64,000 nt of DNA, taken from positions 2,356,001-2,420,000 of the forward strand of contig NZ_CWKH01000001.1 of NCBI RefSeq assembly GCF_001245615.1. Reading direction: 5' to 3'. Made by a program: the position numbers and the translations under genes. Below, piece by piece: positions 34,432-42,308 of this stretch; position 1 is the stretch's first letter, and every line of letters begins with the position of its first letter. The stretch is from Mycolicibacterium neworleansense (lineage in GTDB: Bacteria > Actinomycetota > Actinomycetes > Mycobacteriales > Mycobacteriaceae). Under the pieces are notes generated by a model. That model did not search any database, was not told where the DNA came from, and was given only the letters and a program-made list of their open reading frames with translations.

Positions 34432-34722
34432 CTACTCGTCCGCCTCGGCGGGGTCGGCGCGGTCCTTGTACTCCCAGTTCGCCCCCGCGGTCAGCGTGCC
34501 GGGTTCCAGTTCGGTGCGCCCGGCGTCGCGCACGTGCACCGTCTGCGCCAGGATCTCGTCGGGCTTACCGCCGATCACGATCACCGGGTGGTGGTACTCG
34601 ATGCCGTAGAGCTTGAGCGCGGCATGTACGGCGTGCGCCGCGGCCTTGCCGCGTGACATCTTGGCGTTCGAGTTGACCCTGATGACCAGCCGGCGTTCCG
34701 GTTCGGCGTCTTCGGCGTCCAT
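34432..34722 (-). CDS. PTH2-like (peptidyl-tRNA hydrolase II fold) protein
   Basis: 96 residues. LVIRVNSNAKMSRGKAAAHA with VHAALKLYG after it matches the start of Pth2 (strand, KMSRGK-AAQ-aHA), and VHVRDAGRTELEPGTLTAGA matches its end (DAGRTxxxPGT). It is shorter than the usual 113-120 residues, the middle of the fold being compressed. Canonical Pth2 recycles peptidyl-tRNA; a standard Pth is expected elsewhere in the genome, so this one may have another substrate. Convergent with the monooxygenase, divergent from the 13E12 gene. Confidence 0.75.
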   Translation of the reverse strand: MDAEDAEPERRLVIRVNSNAKMSRGKAAAHAVHAALKLYGIEYHHPVIVIGGKPDEILAQTVHVRDAGRTELEPGTLTAGANWEYKDRADPAEADE

Positions 34723-34779
34723 GGCATCACACTAAAGCTTGACCCAGAACTTGTCGTACCCCTCTGCCATGATGTGGTT

Positions 34780-36060
34780 ATGTCCTCGGCCGCAGCCACT
34801 TTCGATGTTGCGGAAAGCCCGGCGCAGCGTACTGAGGTGTTGTTCGCCGAGTTGTCGGAGCTGACCGGTCAGCGCAACGCGATTGATGGCCGCATCGTCG
34901 AGATCGTCGCTGAACTGGATCATGACGAGTTGTGCGGTGCCACCGGTGCCCGTTCGATGAAGGCACTGGTGGCTTGGAAGACCGGCGTGACACCGCGCAA
35001 CGCCGAGGTTGTGGTGGCGATCGCGCGGCGGCTCGAGGAGTTCCCCCGCTGCGCCGAAGGCATGCGGGAGGGCCGGCTGTCGCTGGATCAGGTCGGGGTG
35101 ATCGCCGAGAAAGCCGCCGAAGGATCCGATGAGCACTATGCCGAGCTGGCGGCGGTGGCCACCGTTGATCAGTTGCGTACCGCGGTCAAACTCGAACCAC
35201 GCCCCGCGCCAGACCACGAGCCTGTGCCAGGTCCCGATCCTGGACGTGCGATCACCAAGACTGATGAAGGCGAGTACACCACCTACCGGATCCGGTTGAC
35301 CCGGTTGGAGGCAGCCAAGTTCGACGCGGCCCGCCAAGCCCATCACGAGGGGTTGGTCGCCGACTGGAAACACGATCACGACACCGAGTCCGATGGTGGC
35401 GACGCAGAGCAGGCACCACCGTTTCCGAACGGTGTGGATGCCTTCATGAGCGTCGTCAAGGCCGGCTGGGATGCTGAGGCGGCGCGTCGTCCGCACGGGC
35501 AGCACACCACGGTGGTCGTGCATGTCGACCTCGACACCGACGGTGACAAGCCGGTCGCCGCACTGCATCTGGGTCCGCTGCTTACCGACGACGAACGACG
35601 CGAGCTGCTGTGCGACGCCACGTACGAAGCCTGGTTCGAACGGCACGGGCAGGTGATCGGCGCCGGACGCACCACTCGACAGATCAGCCGCCGGCTGCGC
35701 CGGGCCCTGGAGCATCGCGACCGCTGCTGTGCCGTGCCCGGTTGCGGGGCCACCCGAGGTCTGCACGCCCACCACATCGTGCATTGGGAAGATGGCGGGC
35801 CCACCGAGCTGGACAACCTGGTGCTCGTCTGCCCATATCACCATCGCCTGCACCACCGGCGCCTCATCACGATCGTCGGGCCCGCTGATCAGCTGGTCGT
35901 TACCGACAGCGCCGGCAGACCATTGCACGGTGGGTCGTTGGCCCGCCCTCCGACCTCAACCCCACCTGATGTCACACCGTGCCCCGGACCGACCGGAGAA
36001 CGCGCTCACTGGTGGTGGTACCAACCCTTCCAACCCCAACCCCCGCCGGCAGTCAATTAG
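34780..36060 (+). CDS. 13E12-repeat family protein with HNH endonuclease domain
   Basis: 426 residues from the ATG at 34780 (a GTG two codons earlier is possible). The N-terminal DUF222 region (about 15-300) has LFAELSELTGQRNAIDGRIV, LVAWKTGVTPRNAEVVVAIA and MREGRLSLDQVGVIAEKA. The C-terminal HNH nuclease has RRLRRALEHRDRCCAVPGCG, LHAHHIVHWEDGGPTELDN and LVCPYHHRLHH, with the zinc Cys pairs and the catalytic His-His intact. Members occur in many copies per mycobacterial genome; in M. tuberculosis a REP13E12 copy is a prophage integration site and several are DNA-damage induced. The gene begins almost directly after a possible -10, suggesting a leaderless transcript. Confidence 0.9.
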   Translation: MSSAAATFDVAESPAQRTEVLFAELSELTGQRNAIDGRIVEIVAELDHDELCGATGARSMKALVAWKTGVTPRNAEVVVAIARRLEEFPRCAEGMREGRLSLDQVGVIAEKAAEGSDEHYAELAAVATVDQLRTAVKLEPRPAPDHEPVPGPDPGRAITKTDEGEYTTYRIRLTRLEAAKFDAARQAHHEGLVADWKHDHDTESDGGDAEQAPPFPNGVDAFMSVVKAGWDAEAARRPHGQHTTVVVHVDLDTDGDKPVAALHLGPLLTDDERRELLCDATYEAWFERHGQVIGAGRTTRQISRRLRRALEHRDRCCAVPGCGATRGLHAHHIVHWEDGGPTELDNLVLVCPYHHRLHHRRLITIVGPADQLVVTDSAGRPLHGGSLARPPTSTPPDVTPCPGPTGERAHWWWYQPFQPQPPPAVN

Positions 36061-36078
36061 CCGCGCGAGCACCACGCG

Positions 36079-36771
36079 TCACGGCTCGTCGGACACCACT
36101 TCCCTGAGGAATTCCCCGCCATGGATGGCGGCCAGCAGTGAATTCTCCGAGGTGCGATTGGCGGTGAACAGCAGCTCGTCCCCCGCTTCGAGCACATCGT
36201 CGGGCTTGGGCAACCTGACCTTGTTGCCGCGAACGACGGTGACCAGCGCGGTGTCGAGCGGCAGATCCAGCCGGTCCACCCGCTGACCCACCACCGGATT
36301 GTCTTCCGGCAGCGTGAGTTTGGTCAGCTCCACCCGGCCCCCGCGCAGCGACATCAACCGCACCAGGTGCCCGACGTCGATCGCACCCTCGATGCCGGCG
36401 ACCAGGGATCCGGGCGTCGACACCGCGACATCGATGCCCCAGTCCTGGCCGAACAACCACTGATTGCGGATGTCATTGATGCGGGCAACCACCCGCGGCA
36501 CGCCGAACTCCGACTTGGCCAACAAGCCGACCACAAGATTGGACTTGTCGTCACCGGTGGCCGCGATGAGCACGTCAGCGGTTTCGATGCCGGCCTCCTC
36601 CATTGCGGAGAGTTCGCACGCGTCGGCCAGCAACCAATCAGCGCCGGGCACGGTGTGCGGCTCGTAGCGGCGTTGCAGCTGCTCGATCAGCAAGACCTTG
36701 TGGCCGTTCTCGAGCAACTCGCGCGCAACGGACCGGCCCACATTGCCCGCTCCGGCAACCACTACCCGCAT
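36079..36771 (-). CDS. TrkA-type potassium uptake regulatory (RCK) protein, CeoC-like
   Basis: 230 residues from the ATG at 36771 (GGAG upstream; an in-frame GTG at 36786 is possible). RCK_N Rossmann domain: [59 protein letters not shown]/TrkA_C domain from about 140 (KLTLPEDNPVVGQRVDRLDL to LEAGDELLFTA). It binds NAD(H)/nucleotides and gates a K+ channel or transporter. The M. tuberculosis CeoB/CeoC pair lie together, but here only one is present. It is divergent from a cation/proton antiporter that has its own TrkA_C domain, so both likely serve K+ or pH homeostasis. Confidence 0.87.
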   Translation of the reverse strand: MRVVVAGAGNVGRSVARELLENGHKVLLIEQLQRRYEPHTVPGADWLLADACELSAMEEAGIETADVLIAATGDDKSNLVVGLLAKSEFGVPRVVARINDIRNQWLFGQDWGIDVAVSTPGSLVAGIEGAIDVGHLVRLMSLRGGRVELTKLTLPEDNPVVGQRVDRLDLPLDTALVTVVRGNKVRLPKPDDVLEAGDELLFTANRTSENSLLAAIHGGEFLREVVSDEP

Positions 36772-36850
36772 GTTCCGCTCCGCCACTCAGCCATTTTCGC
36801 CTATTCGCACAGCACACTCACGGCCCTTCGTCCTGATTAACTGATTCTCG

Positions 36851-38347
36851 ATGAGCCTGAACCAGCTGTATTTGACCTTGCTGACCGGCGGCATCGTGCT
36901 GCTGGCGAGCATCATCGGCACGCGCGTGGCCACCCGGATCGGGTTCCCCAGCCTGCTGTTCTTCCTGCTGGTCGGCATGGTGCTCGGCGTCGACGGGATC
37001 GGCCTGGACTTCAACAACGTCGAGCTGGCCCGCAACGTGTGCACCACGGCGCTGGCGATCGTGCTCGTCGAAGGCGGTTTGACCACACGCTTCTCCGATA
37101 TCCGTGGCGTACTGGCGCCTGCCTCGGTGCTGGCCACTGTCGGTGTGTTGATCAGCACCGCCATCACCGCCGTCGGTGCTCACCTGCTGCTGGGTATGGA
37201 CTGGCAACTCGCGCTGTTGCTGGGCGCGATCGTTTCCTCCACCGACGCTGCGGCGGTGTTCTCGGTGCTGCGGATCCTGCCCTTGCCCCGCCGGCTGGCC
37301 GGGCTGCTGGAAGCAGAGTCCGGTTTCAACGATGCGCCCGCGGTCATCCTGGTTCTGACGTTCAGCGTGGTGCCGTTCGTTTTCCACCCCGAAGGGGCGA
37401 TCACCGATCTGCTCTACGAACTGATCCTCGGTGCCATGCTTGGCCTGGCGGTCGGATTCGCCGGAGCATTTGCCCTGCGCCGTATCGCGCTGCCTGCCTC
37501 GGGTCTCTACCCGATCGCCACCTTCGGGCTGGGTTTCATCGCGTTCGCCGCCGCGGGCAGTGCCCACGCGAGCGGTTTCATCGCCGCCTACCTGTCGGCA
37601 GTAGTCCTCGCCAACTCCGGACTGCCGCACAGGTCGGCCACCCGGTCGTTCGCCGAGGGGGTGGGCTGGCTGGCCCAGATCGGGTTGTTCGTACTCCTCG
37701 GATTACTGGTGAACCCGCACGATCTGGGCGGTGACATCATCCCCGCGATCGTCATCGGGCTGGTGCTGCTGCTGATCGCCCGCCCGGTGTCGGTGGTGCT
37801 GTCGCTGGCCGGATTCCGGATCTCGTTGCGCGAACAACTCTTTCTGTCGTGGGCGGGACTCCGCGGAGCGGTGCCGATCGTGCTGGCGACATTCCCGATC
37901 GTGGCCGGCGTGCCCGACAGCTATCGGCTGCTCAACATCGTGTTCGTCCTCGTGGTGATCTTCACCCTGGTCCAGGCCCCCAGTATCCGTTTCGTGGCCA
38001 ACGCGCTGGGGCTGATCACCCGCGACATCACCCGCGAGATCCAGGTCGAGGCCGCGCCGCTGGACGTACTCGACGCCGAACTGCTGACCATGACGGTGCA
38101 GCCCCACTCCCGGCTGCACAACGTGACGATCCTCGAACTACGGCTACCCGACCCGGCCGTCATCACCCTGATCATCCGCAACGGCCGCACCTTCGTCCCG
38201 CTACCGGACACCCGCATCGCCGTCGGCGACGAACTGCTCATCGTCACCACCAGCAAGACCCGCCACGCGGCCGAGGCCCGGATGCGCGCGGTGAGCCGGC
38301 GCGGCAAACTGGCCTACTGGTTCGACGAATACGGTCTCGAGGACTGA
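36851..38347 (+). CDS. CPA1-family K+(Na+)/H+ antiporter with TrkA_C domain (NhaP2/CvrA type)
   Basis: 498 residues. About 12 membrane helices (5-385) include the CPA1 core ALLLGAIVSSTDAAAVFSVL and ESGFNDAPAVILVLTFSVV with the conserved ND pair, and FLSWAGLRGAVPIVLATFPI. A cytosolic TrkA_C domain follows (about 410-485: HSRLHNVTILELRLPDPAVI, RIAVGDELLIVTTS). E. coli and Vibrio NhaP2/CvrA exchange K+ for H+. TrkA_C domains of this kind can bind cyclic di-AMP, which mycobacteria make. Divergent from the TrkA regulator, with 79 bases between the starts. Confidence 0.92.
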   Translation: MSLNQLYLTLLTGGIVLLASIIGTRVATRIGFPSLLFFLLVGMVLGVDGIGLDFNNVELARNVCTTALAIVLVEGGLTTRFSDIRGVLAPASVLATVGVLISTAITAVGAHLLLGMDWQLALLLGAIVSSTDAAAVFSVLRILPLPRRLAGLLEAESGFNDAPAVILVLTFSVVPFVFHPEGAITDLLYELILGAMLGLAVGFAGAFALRRIALPASGLYPIATFGLGFIAFAAAGSAHASGFIAAYLSAVVLANSGLPHRSATRSFAEGVGWLAQIGLFVLLGLLVNPHDLGGDIIPAIVIGLVLLLIARPVSVVLSLAGFRISLREQLFLSWAGLRGAVPIVLATFPIVAGVPDSYRLLNIVFVLVVIFTLVQAPSIRFVANALGLITRDITREIQVEAAPLDVLDAELLTMTVQPHSRLHNVTILELRLPDPAVITLIIRNGRTFVPLPDTRIAVGDELLIVTTSKTRHAAEARMRAVSRRGKLAYWFDEYGLED

Positions 38348-38438
38348 ACGCCCGGCCGATCATTCGTTTCGTCCTCGGACAGGCGGGTATACCGCGCGGT
38401 GGTGCACGGCACGGTGTCCACCCGACCCTGGAGCAGAG

Positions 38439-39131
38439 ATGTCGAGGCCTTTCGCGGTCCTGTTCGATGTCGACGGCACGCTCGTCGATTCCAACTACCT
38501 TCATGTGCACGCCTGGGCGCGTGCGTTCCGCGAGGAGGACATCGACGTGGAGTCCTGGCGGATACATCGCAGTATCGGCATGGATGGCAGCACCCTGGTG
38601 GCCAACCTGTCCGGGGACGCGAGTGATGCTGTGCAGCAACGGCTCAAGGATCGGCACAGCAACCTGTACAAGGACAGCGCCGACCTGATCGTGCGCCTCC
38701 CGCGCGCCCGTGAACTACTACACCATCTCGCCGAGAACGAGGTGCGGGTGGTGCTCGCCAGTTCCGCTCCGGACGACGAACTCGCCATCACCCGAACGGT
38801 TCTCGACAGCGACGACGCCATCGCGGCAGCGACGTCGTCGAAAGACGTCGACACCGCCAAGCCCGACCCGGACATCGTCGAGGTGGCCCTCGAACGCGCC
38901 GGGGTGCCCGCCGACCGGGCCGTCTTCGTCGGCGACGCGGTATGGGACGGTGAAGCGGCTACTCGCATCGGCGTGCCCTTCATCGGGGTACGCTGCGGCG
39001 GCGTCGCTGACAGCGAACTCGAAAAAGCCGGCGCACAAGCCGTTTTCGACGATCCGCGTGACCTCCTCGAGCATCTGGACACCACTGTCATCGGAGCGCG
39101 AATCCACGAGGCCGCCGACTCGACGAAGTGA
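38439..39131 (+). CDS. HAD-superfamily hydrolase
   Basis: 230 residues, phosphatase/phosphoglycolate-phosphatase-like. Motif I is VLFDVDGTLVDSNYLHVHAW (nucleophile and acid Asp); motif II VVLASSAPDDEL; motif III Lys in DTAKPDPDIVEVAL; motif IV VFVGDAVWDGEAA. An alpha-helical cap sits between motifs I and II. The start ATG at 38439 has GAGCAGAG upstream. It lies alone between the antiporter and the DUF6319 gene, both in the same direction with about 90-100 base gaps. The substrate is unknown. Confidence 0.88.
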   Translation: MSRPFAVLFDVDGTLVDSNYLHVHAWARAFREEDIDVESWRIHRSIGMDGSTLVANLSGDASDAVQQRLKDRHSNLYKDSADLIVRLPRARELLHHLAENEVRVVLASSAPDDELAITRTVLDSDDAIAAATSSKDVDTAKPDPDIVEVALERAGVPADRAVFVGDAVWDGEAATRIGVPFIGVRCGGVADSELEKAGAQAVFDDPRDLLEHLDTTVIGARIHEAADSTK

Positions 39132-39163
39132 GCACGGCTGGCGCGTCGACTTGACCACTGGCA

Positions 39164-39179
39164 TCGAACGTGTGTTCTA
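39164..39179 (+). promoter_or_regulatory. LexA/SOS-box-like palindrome
   Basis: TCGAAC-GTGT-GTTCTA matches the mycobacterial LexA box TCGAAC-N4-GTTCGA at 11 of 12 defined positions. It overlaps a possible promoter (TTGACC at 39151, TTCTAA at 39175) and ends 55 bases before the DUF6319 start. Binding is inferred. Confidence 0.5.
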
Positions 39180-39234
39180 ATACCTGCGACCGCAAGCCCG
39201 CCCAGCGCAAGCGATGTTCGACAAGGAGTTCGCC

Positions 39235-39633
39235 GTGACGATGACTGTAGACGCCCAGGCCCCAGACGACTTGGCCGCCTCACCCGAGAGCGCCGCACCC
39301 GCCGCCGAAGCCCTTGTCGACGAGACGCCGAGGAAGGCACCGGCCAAAAAGGCGCCGGCCAAGAAAGCCAAGACCATCGAGCTGACCCTCACCGTAACCG
39401 GCACCGCCGACGGCGAATGGCGTGCCGAGCTCAAGCAGGGCACCACCTACCTGGCTCGTGACCTCGCCGTCGCGGCCGCCGCTGTCTCCCGGGCCGCCAA
39501 AGAACTGCATGATGACCTGGCCACCCCGATCGACAAGGTGATCGAGGAGGCACGCGCCCAGCAGGCCGCGAAGGTCGCCGCGTTGGAAGCCGAGCTCGAA
39601 GCTGCACGAAAGGTCTTGTCCGGCTTGGAGTGA
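39235..39633 (+). CDS. DUF6319 family protein with Lys/Ala/Pro-rich segment
   Basis: 132 residues from the GTG at 39235, which has AAGGAG 6 bases upstream; an ATG at 39214 lies before that site. Residues about 15-45 are Ala/Pro/Lys-rich (RKAPAKKAPAKKAKT), like the basic tails of actinobacterial HU and histone-like proteins. The remainder is a small domain (TIELTLTVTGTADGEWRAEL, KQGTTYLARDL) with a C-terminal helix likely to form a coiled coil (VIEEARAQQAAKVAALEAEL). The function is unknown. A LexA-like box lies upstream. Confidence 0.75.
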   Translation: MTMTVDAQAPDDLAASPESAAPAAEALVDETPRKAPAKKAPAKKAKTIELTLTVTGTADGEWRAELKQGTTYLARDLAVAAAAVSRAAKELHDDLATPIDKVIEEARAQQAAKVAALEAELEAARKVLSGLE

Positions 39634-39664
39634 GGCGTCTCTGCCAGTCAGCCGCGCCTTTTCG

Positions 39665-40024
39665 TTATGGTGCAGGTGCAGGTGCAGGTGCAGGTGCAGG
39701 TGCGAGCGTGTCGGGACACAGCTCACGCTGGGCGGCATCCACCATTTGAGGGTTTCCCCAACCGATCAACTCAAATGACATCAGGACATTTTCTGGCGTC
39801 GAACCGCCGTAGCGAAGCTTGTCGCAGATGGTGCGTCCGAGGGCCAGCAACGATGCCGTGGGCAAGAGTTGGGGCCCCAGCGCCGCTAGGTAACTCCCCT
39901 CATCGGCGTGAGCGCTTCCTGGTGCCACCATCGCGACGGACGCGAAACTTACTGCGATGGCGATCGATAGCTTGATGCGGCGGCTGACCGCTTGGCTTTT
40001 CACGAGCGGAACGGTACCGGTCAC
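39665..40024 (-). CDS. Secreted DUF732-type protein with Ala-Pro repeat tail
   Basis: 119 residues. The N-terminal signal peptide has Arg-Arg and a hydrophobic core, KLSIAIAVSFASVAMVAPGS, ending AHA-DEG. The mature part has the pattern of mycobacterial DUF732 exported proteins (YLAALGPQL, LLALGRTICDKLRYGGSTPE, FELIGWGNPQMVDAAQREL with C), the two Cys probably forming a disulfide. The last ten residues are (AP)n, encoded by a hexanucleotide tandem repeat, so the tail length may vary between strains. The start is uncertain (GTG at 40024 or a GTG eight codons in). Confidence 0.75.
   Translation of the reverse strand: MTGTVPLVKSQAVSRRIKLSIAIAVSFASVAMVAPGSAHADEGSYLAALGPQLLPTASLLALGRTICDKLRYGGSTPENVLMSFELIGWGNPQMVDAAQRELCPDTLAPAPAPAPAPAP
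39669..39704. repeat. Hexanucleotide tandem repeat GGTGCA
   Basis: Five perfect GGTGCA units plus a sixth with one change. On the minus strand they are Ala-Pro codons of the DUF732 protein's C-terminus. Short in-frame repeats like this can change in number by slippage without breaking the frame. Confidence 0.9.
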
Positions 40025-40222
40025 ATCTGGGTTATCTGGGGCTTTTGGAGACCCGATTTAACTAAATCGTCAATTTCTTCGCGGATCGACCGCGCCAGAA
40101 CCGCGGGCAAGGCGTGAGGCTCGGACCGTTGCGTCGGCGCGTACTTGTCCCATGCAATACCAGCAGGCGCGTCAGCGTGTTCGGCTATTCAAACGACGGC
40201 CGCAGTAACCCACGGGCGTTCG

Positions 40223-40480
40223 CTATTTCGCCTGGCGGAAATAAGGTTCGACCGCGCCGCGGAGCTTGACGACCATCGGATTTCCGCGGCGATCCTTTGC
40301 GGTAGGGACTTCAACACGCACCCAACCCTCGGCCACGTCGTATTCGTGAACATTGGATTTCTCGACTCCGTTGAAGCGAATACCCACGTCGCGGAGGAGC
40401 ACCGCCTCGTCATAGAAGGGGCTGCGGGGATCGACGGAGAGGTGATTCGGTGGAACGTCTGTGTTCTGATCCTCGGACAT
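40223..40480 (-). CDS. DUF3297 family protein
   Basis: 85 residues. It matches the family pattern: LSVDPRSPFYDEAVLLRDVG, IRFNGVEKSNVHEYDVAEGW, DRRGNPMVVKLRGAVEPYF. The family is small, conserved and of unknown function; it has no signal peptide or membrane segment. It lies alone on the minus strand between the DUF732 gene and a broken SdpI-like gene. Confidence 0.85.
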   Translation of the reverse strand: MSEDQNTDVPPNHLSVDPRSPFYDEAVLLRDVGIRFNGVEKSNVHEYDVAEGWVRVEVPTAKDRRGNPMVVKLRGAVEPYFRQAK

Positions 40481-40768
40481 GATGGCTTTCGTTGAATGCT
40501 GCGTAGGCTGGATTTGATTCTCTAAGAACCTACGCGACCTGTAGTGGCGGGTTGCGGGTAGGTAGGTCCTGGCGGGCCGCCCTCAGTGGAGATTACGAAA
40601 CGCAGGCATGGCGCCCCCCGATTGAATTCGGCGACAACAACCCGCACACAGCAAAGAACCCGAAGCCCATGCCTGCAGCCGGCGAGATTCTGGAGCGCCG
40701 AACTCAAATCTCAGCCCTTCCCACCTGGCGTCTGGGCCCAGCGACGATGACTGAGCGTGACGCGGTCG

Positions 40769-41142
40769 TCATCGATCGTTGGCGGCCCTGCTTGCCGCGA
40801 TGGCGGTGGCGATGACCGCAGCCAGGACCACGACCAGTGCGCTGATGCCGATCAGAAGGACACCGAATGTCCAGCCTTGTAGGAATGCCCAGACTGTCAG
40901 CGCGCATATGCCGAGCGCGAGGCTAATGTAGGCCGGTGCGCTCCGCGCTGCCGCACGGTGTCCTGTTACCCAGGCTGCATCGCGCGCATGGTCGTCGGCG
41001 TTCGTATGCCAGTCCACTGGTTTCGGTTCAGCTTGCCTCGGGCCGCAGTCCACGTCACGCAGATCGTCAGGATGCAGACCGCCACCGCAGCGGCGGCCAT
41101 GATCAAGCCCACAACCAACGATGGCAGACGGTCAGTACCCAT
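40769..41142 (-). pseudogene. SdpI-family membrane protein broken by a frameshift
   Basis: The first frame from ATG 41142 reads MGTDRLPSLVVGLIMAAAAV and reaches QWTGIRTPTTMR before hitting TAA at 40966. The -1 frame then continues DAAWVTGHRAAARSAPAYIS, followed by two hydrophobic helices to the stop at 40769. Joined, the parts give the SdpI signature (N-x-W-x-GIRTP-x-T, then W-x-x-(G/A)HR) and the expected three membrane helices. One base is missing within the CGCGCG run at about 40979-40986. This is either a real pseudogene or a sequencing error. SdpI-like proteins act as immunity or signalling factors in Bacillus. Confidence 0.75.
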
Positions 41143-41153
41143 TTCATCCCCCG

Positions 41154-42305
41154 CTATTCCGCGGGTCCGGCCATAGTGGTTTTGGCGGTGGCGACGACAT
41201 TTTCGGCAGCCCGTGTGCAGGCGTCGTAGTCGGGTCCGGCCTGGCCGAACGTGGTAGTGCAGGCCACCGACAGGTGCGCCAGCAGCGTGTTGTGGCAGGC
41301 GGTCATCGAGGTGTGAGTCGGCGTGGTGGCCAGGCATTGTTGGTGGGTGACACACCCAGCGGTGAATTCAGCGCTGCGCCCGTCAGGGCTGCGGTAGTCG
41401 TTGACCCCGCCCGGACATTGCGCTGAACCATCGGTCGCGGCCGCGATGGTGGGTGCGCCCTCAGGTAGGCCGGTCCAGTTCGGCGTGGGTGCCCCGGTGG
41501 TGGGGATATCGGAGGCCCGGTAGGCCAGGGTGATGGTGACCGGAAACGCGAAGATGTCGGCTGGTCCGAGGTCGACGGTCAGATTCGACTGGCCAGGCGG
41601 AAACCCGGGTCCCAACGCAGGGGCCACCGTCAGCGGTTTCTGGTTGGTGTCGTGGGCGGCCGGGATGCTGAACGTGCCGATCACCGCAGCGGGTCGTCCT
41701 GGCGCAGCGTCGGTTTCGACGAGCACCACGTTGTCACCTCGGCGTAGATGCGTGCCGCCCGGGAGTTTGATCCCGAACGGGATCGTTGAGGCGGAGAACA
41801 CTGTTTTGCGGGTGATCGTGACATCTATACCGCCACCGGTCAGCGGCCTCACTGCGTAGTCGACATCCGCGCTGGCATACACACCGCCCCCGCCAGGTGT
41901 CCAGGCCGCTGGCTGCTACGTCAACTCATCGGGCAAGTGGATACGGATCTGACGGTTGGGATGTGCGGTTGGTGCGAAGATGCCATCTTTGGCCCACATC
42001 GGTACCGTGGCCTCGCCGCGTTCGGCCGGTGCTGCGAGCGGTTGTTCCAGGCCTGCGGTTTCCCCCTGTGGCGTGGTGGAGGAGATCCGCGCTCCGCCAA
42101 TCGGATTGACCCGGGGCGGGTCGGCGGGCATGGGCCGCGGAATTGGTACCGGCACTGGGGGCGGGACTGCGGGGTCGGCAGCGGCCACCGCCAACGACCC
42201 AGGCGCTGCTGCGCCCGAGTGGTCAAGCGCAGGTGCCATCAGGGCCAGAATGGGCACAACCGATACGATTGCCAGGTGCAGGAATGAGTTGTTGACACGC
42301 GTCAC
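41154..42305 (-). pseudogene. Exported protein gene interrupted by an in-frame amber codon
   Basis: The reading frame from GTG 42305 encodes a signal peptide (LHLAIVSVVPILALMAPAL), a Pro-rich linker (PPPVPVPIPRPMPADPPR) and PNRQIRIHLPDELT, then stops at TAG 41916-41918. The same frame continues immediately as QPAAWTPGGGGVYASADVDY and stays open for about 250 codons to 41154, with even Cys numbers (CPGG, GCV, QCL, ACH, ACT, ACT) suggesting an exported disulfide protein. One stop codon in an otherwise intact coding frame is the only break. The gene begins 3 bases after the MspA-like porin gene, so the two are an operon. The family is not recognised. Confidence 0.7.
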
Positions 42306-42308
42306 GTT

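Noticed and set aside
39616..39664. Terminator after the DUF6319 gene
   Set aside because: An AGGCG...CGCCT stem followed by TTT exists, but it is only five pairs with a long loop.
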